Below, piece after piece: positions 6,409 to 12,094 of a DNA stretch of 12,094 bases. The notes under the pieces were generated by a model. That model made no database searches. It had not been told where the DNA came from and was given only the letters and a program-made list of their open reading frames with translations. The first letter of the stretch is position 1. Every line of letters starts with the position of its first letter. The translations under genes and the position numbers were made by a program. Source of the stretch: an uncultured Candidatus Competibacteraceae bacterium (GTDB lineage Bacteria > Pseudomonadota > Gammaproteobacteria > Competibacterales > Competibacteraceae); assembly GCA_937872125.1 (NCBI GenBank), contig CALMNY010000235.1, positions 1 through 12,094 on the forward strand. Direction: 5' to 3'.

Positions 6409-8964
6409 CTAGCCGCCCGCCTTGCCGGAACCGGCGGTTCGGATGGGCCGGGCGCGGCGGGTCGGGGTTGCGGTCCACGGATCGTCGGGCCAGGGATGCT
6501 TGGGGTAGCGGCCCTTCAACTCCTTTTTGACCTCGGCGTAGGTTCGCTCCCAGAAGCCGCGCAAATCCTGCGTCACTTGAATCGGACGCTGTGCTGGCGA
6601 CAGCAGATGCAAGGTCACCGCGATCCGCCCGTCGGCGATGCGCGGGGTATCGCCCAGCCCGAACAGTTCCTGCAATTTCACCGCCAGCACCGGCGGTTCG
6701 CCCGGCGCGTAGCGCAACCGCAGGCGCGAGCCGCTGGGGACTTGCAGATGGGTCGGGGCCAATGCATTCAGCCGCGCCCGCTGCCGATGATCCAGCAACG
6801 CCTGGAGCGCCGCCGCCAGGTCCAGCCGTGGTAAATGTTCACGCCGGGTGATGCCATCCAGCCATGGCGCCAGCCACTCGTCCAGATGATCGGCCAGCCA
6901 GCCGTCGGACACATCCGGCCAGCCGTCGTCCGGGAACCAGTAGCGCAAGGACAGCACCCGCGCGCGCCAGTCGCGCAATTCATCGCTCCATGGCAGGCTG
7001 TCCAGCCCCAGACGACAGATGCCGGTCAACATGGCCCGGCGCACTGATTCCGGGTCGGCGCTCGTCAGGGGGGCGCTGGCAAGGATCAAGGCGCCCAGTC
7101 GCCGCTCCTGGCGCGCGATGACCGCCGCCTGCCGCTCGTCCCAGGTTACCTCTGCAACCGTTCGCACCCTTGCGGCGAGGTGCGTTTCCAAGTCAGTTGG
7201 AACGACGGGCGCGGCCAGCCAGATCCGGCCCTCGCTGGCGCCAGCATCCAGGTGCGCCACGGCCAGCCAGTCGCAATCCAATAGCGGATCGCCAGCCAGC
7301 AGTCGCGCGCCGCGCCCATTGGCGAGCAGATAGCGGTCTGCGCCGCCCTCGCGTCGCCGCGCCACCCGGTCGGGATAAGCCAGCGCCAGCAGTAGACCGA
7401 CTGTTTCCGGGACCGGCGGCATTCCAGTTCCGGAGCCAACCCGCAGTAGTTGCCGCCAGCGCCGCGCGGCTTGCTCGGCCCGGAAGCAGGCGGCGGGATC
7501 GGCCAGCCCGCCCCGCGCGCCATTGTGGCGGAAGGCGTGCAATGCTTCCAGCCGGGCCGTGAAATCGCAACCAAAGGGATGCTCGCCGCGCAACAGGTCG
7601 CGTTCTTCCAGCAGAGCGGCGAGGTCGGCGGCCAGCCCGCCCTGGCCAAGCGCTGTGCCGCGCCGCAGCAAATGTGCCAGCCGGGGATGGGTCGGCAACT
7701 CGGCCAGTTCCCGCCCGGTTGGCGTAATGCGGCCCTGCGCGTCCAGCGCCTCCAACTCGGTTAGCAACGCGCGGGCCTGCGCCAGCGCACCGGGCGGCGG
7801 CGGGTCGAGCCAGGCCAGCGCCAGCGGGTCATTCACGCCCCATTGCGCCAGTTCCAGCGCCAGCGGCGCCAGATCGGCGGCGCGCATTTCCGGGGTACGG
7901 TGCGGTCGCAACCGGTTCTGCGTGGCCTCACTCCACAGCCGGTAGCAAACCCCTGGTCCCAGCCGTCCGGCGCGGCCGGCGCGTTGTTCGGCGGCATCGG
8001 CGGCAATGCGCACGGTCTCCAGCCGAGTCAGACCGCGACGCGGGTCGAAGCGCGGGACGCGGGTCCAGCCGGCGTCCACCACGATGCTGATCCCTTCGAT
8101 AGTCAGACTGGTTTCGGCGATGGGCGTGGCGAGCACGATCTTGCGCCGGCCCGCAGGGTCAGGCTGTATGGCGCGTTGCTGGGTGTCGCCCGGCAAATCG
8201 CCATACAGCGGAATCAAGGCCAGCCCGGCACAGGCCGGTTCCGCTTCCAGCCGGCGCAGAACCTGGCGGATTTCGCCACCGCCCGGTAAAAAGACCAACA
8301 GGTCGCCCGTATGGCGGGGCAGGGCGGCCAGTACGGTGCGCACCACGGTGTTGAGATCAAGGCCGTCAGGATCGCGCGGCAGGTAATGACAAGTCACCGG
8401 ATGGGCGCGACCTTCGCTGGTGACGAGGGGGGCATCGCCCAGCACCCGGGCGACTGCCGCGCCGTCCAGGGTGGCTGACATCACCAGCAGGCGCAGGTCC
8501 TCACGCAGACCGCGCTGACTGTCCAGGCACAATGCCAGAGCCAGATCGGCGTGCAGACTGCGCTCATGGAATTCGTCGAAAATGACCAGCCCCACCCCGT
8601 CCAGCGCCGGGTCGCGTTGCAGGCGGCGGGTTAGAATGCCCTCGGTCAGCACTTCGATCCGGGTCTGGCGCGATACTTGATGCTCGAAGCGGATGCGGTA
8701 GCCGACGGTTTGGCCGACCGACTCGCCCAGCAGGCTGGCCATGCGCGCCGCTGCCGCCCGCGCTGCCAACCGGCGCGGCTCGAGCAGCAGGATGGTGCGT
8801 CCGGCCAGCCACGGCTCGTCGAGCAGCGCCAGTGGAACGCGGGTGGTTTTGCCCGCGCCCGGTGGCGCTTGCAACACCAGGGCGGTGAACTGGCCCAGCG
8901 CGGTGCGAATTGCCGGGAGCGCCGCTTCGATGGGCAAAGGAGGGGAGACGATTGCGGGTAGCAA
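6409..8964 (-). CDS. hrpB: HrpB, DEAH-box ATP-dependent helicase
   Basis: The product is an 851-residue superfamily 2 helicase of the HrpB family, in the usual size range (about 800-850). Visible motifs: Walker A APPGAGKTT at 33-41, DEFHER at 130-135 (DEAH-type motif II), SAT at 163-165, ATPIAETSLTIEGI at 279-292, and QRAGRAGR at 327-334 (motif VI). The HrpB-specific C-terminal region ends in KGRYPKHPWPDDPW, a family signature. The cellular role of HrpB is not well defined, although RNA-helicase activity is presumed from the family. The start appears to be TTG at 8964-8962. An in-frame stop lies about 40 bases upstream with no ATG or GTG between, and Walker A is at the expected distance. AAAAGG about 13 bases upstream is a weak ribosome-binding site. 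The gene converges on the RDD gene and diverges from the L,D-transpeptidase gene. Confidence 0.94.
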   Translation of the reverse strand: MLPAIVSPPLPIEAALPAIRTALGQFTALVLQAPPGAGKTTRVPLALLDEPWLAGRTILLLEPRRLAARAAAARMASLLGESVGQTVGYRIRFEHQVSRQTRIEVLTEGILTRRLQRDPALDGVGLVIFDEFHERSLHADLALALCLDSQRGLREDLRLLVMSATLDGAAVARVLGDAPLVTSEGRAHPVTCHYLPRDPDGLDLNTVVRTVLAALPRHTGDLLVFLPGGGEIRQVLRRLEAEPACAGLALIPLYGDLPGDTQQRAIQPDPAGRRKIVLATPIAETSLTIEGISIVVDAGWTRVPRFDPRRGLTRLETVRIAADAAEQRAGRAGRLGPGVCYRLWSEATQNRLRPHRTPEMRAADLAPLALELAQWGVNDPLALAWLDPPPPGALAQARALLTELEALDAQGRITPTGRELAELPTHPRLAHLLRRGTALGQGGLAADLAALLEERDLLRGEHPFGCDFTARLEALHAFRHNGARGGLADPAACFRAEQAARRWRQLLRVGSGTGMPPVPETVGLLLALAYPDRVARRREGGADRYLLANGRGARLLAGDPLLDCDWLAVAHLDAGASEGRIWLAAPVVPTDLETHLAARVRTVAEVTWDERQAAVIARQERRLGALILASAPLTSADPESVRRAMLTGICRLGLDSLPWSDELRDWRARVLSLRYWFPDDGWPDVSDGWLADHLDEWLAPWLDGITRREHLPRLDLAAALQALLDHRQRARLNALAPTHLQVPSGSRLRLRYAPGEPPVLAVKLQELFGLGDTPRIADGRIAVTLHLLSPAQRPIQVTQDLRGFWERTYAEVKKELKGRYPKHPWPDDPWTATPTRRARPIRTAGSGKAGG

Positions 8965-9034
8965 GGTGAACGGGATACCTTTTGATGAACATGGAAAAAG
9001 CAGTTAAGCCGTTAAGACGTCAAGGGCGCCATGA

Positions 9035-9065
9035 AGATTGCAACGAAGAGCTGCTGTTGCAATCT
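9035..9065. promoter_or_regulatory. Perfect 10-bp inverted repeat, possible operator or mRNA hairpin
   Basis: AGATTGCAAC at 9035-9044 and GTTGCAATCT at 9056-9065 are exact reverse complements around an 11-base spacer. No T-run follows on either strand, so it does not look like a terminator. It lies between the divergent start codons. It could be an operator acting on hrpB, on the transpeptidase gene, or both, or a hairpin in the hrpB leader. Confidence 0.5.
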
Positions 9066-9122
9066 AAAAAGCTGAATTAGTGATTGAATGTTTGTTGTTA
9101 TTATGGCCGAATCGTGGTTTTT

Positions 9123-9151
9123 TTGATAATATGTGGGTATGATGATACGAT
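9123..9151 (+). promoter_or_regulatory. Promoter of the L,D-transpeptidase gene
   Basis: TTGATA (9123-9128, five of six matches to the sigma-70 -35 box) is followed after exactly 17 bp by TACGAT (9146-9151, four of six). A TGA just before the -10 gives an extended -10 element. Predicted start near 9158 gives a leader of about 29 nt to the ATG at 9187 and argues against longer starts at 9133-9144. Confidence 0.6.
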
Positions 9152-9186
9152 ACTGTGTGTCCCCCAGACTTGAGTTGGTCGCCGCC

Positions 9187-11082
9187 ATGTCCAAGCGCAT
9201 TTTTTTACCCTTATGGTTTTCCACCCTGCTGGGCGCCTGCGCGCTCAACACCGGGCCAATGGCCGCACAAGCGGCTGGCGGCCTGGGGTCCCCGCCCGAA
9301 AACGCCGCCGCCCCGGTCGTGGCCAGCCTGAATGCGCCTCAGCCGTCGGATGCTGCTCCGCCAACCGGGAACGCCGAGTCGGCGACCGACGAGATGGAGC
9401 CGGACGCGCCCGCCGAAGCGTCGCCGCCAGCAGCGGAAGCTCCTGCCGGGCCGCCGCCCCTGCCGCCCTGCCCAGTCAGCGCCGCCAGCCTCGACAGCCG
9501 GATTGCGGGTCAGATTTGCCAGCGGGTGCGAACCGAGCCGCCGCTAACCCGTCTGACCGTGGACGGCCGCGCCCTGCACTCGTTGGAGTCCACCATCCGG
9601 TTCTATGTCGAGCGCGAGTACCGGGCCGGCTGGCTTGCGGCCAATGGTAGCCCATCGCCAGCGGCTGAGGAGTTGTTGAAGGTGCTGGCTGAGGCGGATC
9701 AGGAAGGGTTGCGAAGCGCCGATTACCGGCTGGCCGAGCTGCACAAGCGGCTCAAGGCGATCCAGCAGCAGGGCGCGGCGGCAGGCGAGAGCGCGCTGGC
9801 GGAATTCGATCTGCTGTTTACCGATACCTTCCTCACCTATGGTTCTCACCTGCTGGCCGGTCGGTTGCCGCCCCGCAAGGTAGATCCCGAGTGGGCGATT
9901 AAACCCCGTTCCCGTGATCTGGCGGCGGTGTTGCAGGAGGCGCTGGCCAGGGATACGGTCAGTTCATCGTTGCGGGCGCTGCCGCCGCAGACCAAGGGTT
10001 ATGTCCAGTTGCGTGAGGCGTTGCACAAATACCGGGAAGTGGCGGCGTCGGGCGGCTGGCCGACCGTGGCGGCAGGTCTGGCGCCGGGCGCACAGGGGCC
10101 GCGCGTGCGGGATTTGCGCGCTCGCTTGCAGGCCAGCGGCGATTTGGCCGGTGGCGACGCGGCGGGCAAGAACGGTTCGGCAGTGTTCGATAAGTCAGTG
10201 GCCGATGCGGTGCGTCGCTTCCAGAAACGGCATGGTCTGGCGGAAACCGGAACTGTGAACGCCGCAACCCAGGCAGCGTTGAACGTACCCGTGAGCACGC
10301 GCATCCGCCAGGTTGAATTGAATCTGGAACGCTGGCGCTGGATGCCGGATGGGCTTGGCTCGCGCTACATCCTGGTCAACATTCCCAGCTTCAAGATGAA
10401 GGTGTTCGAGGATGACAAGCGGGTCATCGAGTCGAACGTGGTGGTGGGTCGGCAGGAGCGGCAAACCCCGGCGTTCACTGCCAACATGGCCTATCTGGTG
10501 CTCAGCCCGAAATGGTATGTGCCGCGCTCCATCGCGGTGAAGGACAAGCTGCCGCAACTCAAGCGCAGCCCTCACGCTCTGGCGCGACAGGGCATCCGGG
10601 TCTTCAACAGCGCCGGCCAGGAGATCCGGCCGGGCGCGGTCAACTGGCGGGCGGTCAGCGCCAACAACTTCAACTATCAGTTGCGCCAGGACGCCGGCCC
10701 CCGCAACGCGCTGGGCGGTATCAAGTTCATGTTTCCTAACCCTTACAACGTGTACTTGCACGATACCCCCTCGCGCAGTCTGTTCAGCCGCAATCAGCGG
10801 ACGTTCAGCTCTGGCTGCATTCGTATTTCCAACCCGGTTGAGCTGGCCGAATATCTGCTGAAATTCGATCCCAAATGGACCCGGGAAAAGATCAAGACCG
10901 CCTCTACCAGCGGCAAGCAGCGGGTGGTCAATCTGCCAAGCACGGTGCCGGTGTATCTGGTGTACTGGACCGCCTGGGTGGATGAGGAAGGTCTGGTCAA
11001 TTTCCGTGATGATATTTACCAGCGCGACAAACCGATGGTGCGGGCGCTGTACGAGGGCGGCGTGAGCAGCAAGGGCGCCTAG
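9187..11082 (+). CDS. Lipoprotein L,D-transpeptidase (YcbB/LdtD type, YkuD catalytic domain)
   Basis: This 631-residue cell-envelope enzyme is predicted to form 3-3 peptidoglycan cross-links in the periplasm. Start 9187 is preferred over in-frame starts from 9133: it follows the predicted promoter and gives a clean lipoprotein signal, KR then a hydrophobic core ending in lipobox LGAC with Cys18. Residues about 19-95 are an Ala/Pro-rich, probably disordered tether. A YcbB-like scaffold domain follows (about 105-295), then a peptidoglycan-binding domain (about 300-368). The YkuD domain (about 390-575) starts near YILVNIPSFKMKVF. Its active site has H525 in LHDTPSRSLF and C544 in SSGCIRI, the SSGC form seen in YcbB enzymes. 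A lipid anchor is unusual compared with E. coli LdtD. No ribosome-binding site is obvious. A strong terminator follows. Confidence 0.92.
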   Translation: MSKRIFLPLWFSTLLGACALNTGPMAAQAAGGLGSPPENAAAPVVASLNAPQPSDAAPPTGNAESATDEMEPDAPAEASPPAAEAPAGPPPLPPCPVSAASLDSRIAGQICQRVRTEPPLTRLTVDGRALHSLESTIRFYVEREYRAGWLAANGSPSPAAEELLKVLAEADQEGLRSADYRLAELHKRLKAIQQQGAAAGESALAEFDLLFTDTFLTYGSHLLAGRLPPRKVDPEWAIKPRSRDLAAVLQEALARDTVSSSLRALPPQTKGYVQLREALHKYREVAASGGWPTVAAGLAPGAQGPRVRDLRARLQASGDLAGGDAAGKNGSAVFDKSVADAVRRFQKRHGLAETGTVNAATQAALNVPVSTRIRQVELNLERWRWMPDGLGSRYILVNIPSFKMKVFEDDKRVIESNVVVGRQERQTPAFTANMAYLVLSPKWYVPRSIAVKDKLPQLKRSPHALARQGIRVFNSAGQEIRPGAVNWRAVSANNFNYQLRQDAGPRNALGGIKFMFPNPYNVYLHDTPSRSLFSRNQRTFSSGCIRISNPVELAEYLLKFDPKWTREKIKTASTSGKQRVVNLPSTVPVYLVYWTAWVDEEGLVNFRDDIYQRDKPMVRALYEGGVSSKGA

Positions 11083-11104
11083 CTCGTTCGGTGTGGCGTC
11101 AACG

Positions 11105-11140
11105 ATCCCCCGGCCCTGGCGGTCGGGGGATTTTTGTTTT
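11105..11140 (+). terminator. Strong intrinsic terminator after the L,D-transpeptidase gene
   Basis: ATCCCCCG (11105-11112) and CGGGGGAT (11124-11131) are perfect 8-bp arms. The stem extends inward by a G-U and two C-G pairs to a 5-base loop. The T-rich tract TTTTTGTTTT follows (11131-11140). It lies 22 bases after the transpeptidase stop codon and just before truA. Confidence 0.85.
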
Positions 11141-11144
11141 GGAC

Positions 11145-11150
11145 GGAGGG
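11145..11150 (+). promoter_or_regulatory. Ribosome-binding site of truA
   Basis: GGAGGG lies five bases before the ATG at 11156. It decides this start over an in-frame start at 11093, which would translate straight through the terminator hairpin. Confidence 0.75.
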
Positions 11151-11155
11151 AAAAC

Positions 11156-11944
11156 ATGCGGGTGGCGGTGGGCGTGCAGTATGACGGGTCCGGGTTCCAG
11201 GGCTGGCAGGCGCAGCGACCCGGCGTGCGAACCGTGCAGACCGTGCTGGAACAGGCGCTGGCCCGGGTGGCGGATCAGCCGGTGCGGCTGGTGTGTGCGG
11301 GTCGCACCGACGCCGGGGTGCATGGCGTCGGTCAGGTGGCGCATTTCGACACCACGGCAGTGCGGTCGGCGCGAAGCTGGGTGTTGGGCGGCAACGCTCA
11401 TCTGCCGCTGGATGTCAGCCTGAGTTGGGCACAGGACGTGCCGGATGATTTTCACGCCCGCTTTTCGGCGCTGGCCCGCCGCTATCGTTATCTGATTCTC
11501 AACCAGTCTTACCGTTCGGCGCTGTGGCGGGGGCGGGCGGCCTGGCATTACCGGCTACTCGACGCGGAACGGATGCACGCGGCGGGGCAGGCGCTGGTCG
11601 GCGAGCACGATTTCAGTTCCTTCCGCGCCGCCGAGTGCCAGGCCCGGCATCCGATCCGGGAAATCCGTGAACTGGCGGTGCGGCGGCGGGGTGACGGAGT
11701 CGTGCTGGAGGTGGAGGCGAATGCGTTTCTGCATCACATGGTGCGCAATATCGCCGGGGTGCTGATGGCGATTGGGGCCGGCGACCGGCCGGTGGAATGG
11801 GCGCGGGCGGTGCTGGAGCAGTGCGACCGGACCCAGGCGGGCGTCACTGCGCCGGCGGAGGGGCTGTATTTGCTGGCGGTGCGCTACCCGGAGCGGTTTG
11901 GGTTGCCGGCGATGGTGGGAACTGTGCCGGAGTTTGGGGGTTGA
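11156..11944 (+). CDS. truA: TruA, tRNA pseudouridine(38-40) synthase
   Basis: TruA converts uridines 38-40 in the anticodon arm of many tRNAs to pseudouridine in the cytoplasm. The 262-residue product is the usual family length. The N-terminal VGVQYDGSGFQGWQAQ (5-20) and CAGRTDAGVHG (47-57) are TruA signatures; D52 in the latter is the catalytic aspartate. Other conserved parts are ARFSALARRYRY (about 101-112), HDFSSFRA (about 154-161) and FLHHMVRNIAGVLMAIG near the C-terminus. The start at 11156 is set by GGAGGG and by family alignment. The gene begins about 15 bases after the T-run of the upstream terminator, and no clear promoter was seen in between. In many proteobacteria truA sits near asd, fimV or trpF; here it follows an L,D-transpeptidase gene. 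Confidence 0.95.
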   Translation: MRVAVGVQYDGSGFQGWQAQRPGVRTVQTVLEQALARVADQPVRLVCAGRTDAGVHGVGQVAHFDTTAVRSARSWVLGGNAHLPLDVSLSWAQDVPDDFHARFSALARRYRYLILNQSYRSALWRGRAAWHYRLLDAERMHAAGQALVGEHDFSSFRAAECQARHPIREIRELAVRRRGDGVVLEVEANAFLHHMVRNIAGVLMAIGAGDRPVEWARAVLEQCDRTQAGVTAPAEGLYLLAVRYPERFGLPAMVGTVPEFGG

Positions 11945-11985
11945 GCGCGCGCCGCTGAGGAGCGAATTTTCAAGCAGAAGATGCC

Positions 11986-12009
11986 GGGGCGGGATTTTAC
12001 TCCCGCCCC
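11986..12009. terminator. Perfect hairpin between convergent truA and icmF-like genes
   Basis: GGGGCGGGA and TCCCGCCCC are perfect 9-bp arms around the 6-base loop TTTTAC. No T-run follows on either strand, so this is a candidate bidirectional transcription barrier or RNA 3'-end stabiliser rather than a textbook terminator. It lies 41 bases after truA and 6 bases after the - strand gene's stop. Confidence 0.55.
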
Positions 12010-12015
12010 CTTCGC

Positions 12016-12094
12016 TTACATATTCCGCCGATACTGCCCCCCCACATCAAACAACGCCGTCGTAATCTGCCCCAGCGAGCAGTAGCGCACCGCA
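12016..12094 (-). CDS. C-terminal fragment of an acyl-CoA mutase, probably fused isobutyryl-CoA mutase IcmF
   Basis: Only the last 25 codons and the stop (TAA, 12018-12016) are inside the window; the rest continues beyond the right edge. The visible peptide includes VRYCSLGQITTALFDVGGQ and ends in YRRNM. From memory, this closely resembles the C-terminus of IcmF proteins, the single-chain B12-dependent isobutyryl-CoA mutases with a built-in G-protein chaperone. The reading frame has no stop up to the edge. If correct, the enzyme interconverts isobutyryl-CoA and n-butyryl-CoA. The identification rests on a short segment, so another acyl-CoA mutase relative remains possible. Confidence 0.6.
   Translation of the reverse strand, partial: AVRYCSLGQITTALFDVGGQYRRNM

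Larger units (their letters stand above)
8965..9186. other. AT-rich divergent intergenic region, hrpB / L,D-transpeptidase
   Basis: These 222 bp are the longest gene-free stretch in the window and distinctly AT-richer than the flanks. They hold a perfect 10-bp inverted repeat (9035-9065), a tandem GTTAAG-CC-GTTAAG (9003-9016), and a promoter for the rightward gene (9123-9151). For hrpB on the - strand only a weak -35/-10 pair (TTCAAT, 16 bp, TAGATT) was seen, ending in the right arm of the inverted repeat. Confidence 0.6.

Noticed and set aside
9031..9075. Tiny frame encoding MKIATKSCCCNLKS with AAGGG a few bases upstream
   Set aside because: Only 14 codons, overlaps the inverted repeat, and the Cys run is not enough to claim a peptide.
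10195..11157. 320-codon open frame on the - strand opposite the L,D-transpeptidase gene
   Set aside because: It runs antisense to the catalytic domain and would span the terminator; no family resemblance.
1..12094. Search for CRISPR arrays, insertion sequences, phage, toxin-antitoxin or defence genes
   Set aside because: No regularly spaced repeats, transposase, integrase or defence-type motifs were seen; all long stretches are explained by conserved core genes.

Overview
The window reads as high-GC gammaproteobacterial chromosome made of housekeeping and envelope genes. The gene set (ntrY-ntrX-trkA, a TolC-type outer-membrane protein, hrpB, a YcbB-type L,D-transpeptidase, truA) fits a gammaproteobacterium. 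The C-terminus of a fused acyl-CoA mutase (IcmF-like) at the right edge would fit an environmental lineage with branched-chain or propionate-type acyl-CoA metabolism. The exact genus cannot be fixed from the sequence. I saw no transposase, integrase, phage gene, CRISPR array, tRNA or rRNA.

Left third (1-3370, + strand): the 3' end of the sensor kinase gene ntrY overlaps ntrX by an ATGA junction, and trkA follows nine bases later. This is a probable operon linking a two-component system to the NAD-binding regulator of Trk potassium uptake. The NtrX AAA+ domain has no recognisable GAFTGA loop, which argues against classical sigma-54 activation.

Middle (3371-6342, + strand): a Pcm-like methyltransferase that lacks the usual isoaspartate-binding TISQP loop is followed by tolC and an RDD-family membrane protein. 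tolC has its own candidate extended -10 promoter, overlapped by a 7-bp inverted repeat that could be an operator. A hairpin with a T-run after the RDD gene probably ends the transcript.

Centre (6409-8964, - strand): hrpB, a DEAH-box helicase, converges on the RDD gene and appears to start with TTG. The 222-bp divergent interval between hrpB and the next gene is AT-rich. It holds a perfect 10-bp inverted repeat and a good promoter for the rightward gene.

Right third (9187-12094): a lipoprotein L,D-transpeptidase (+) ends at a strong intrinsic terminator. truA (+) starts only about 15 bases after the terminator's T-run. truA then converges on the partial icmF-like gene (-), with a perfect 9-bp hairpin between them.

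No clearly new system is present. The points worth a second look are the two family members with altered key motifs (NtrX and the Pcm-like protein), the putative operators, and the terminator placed directly in front of truA.
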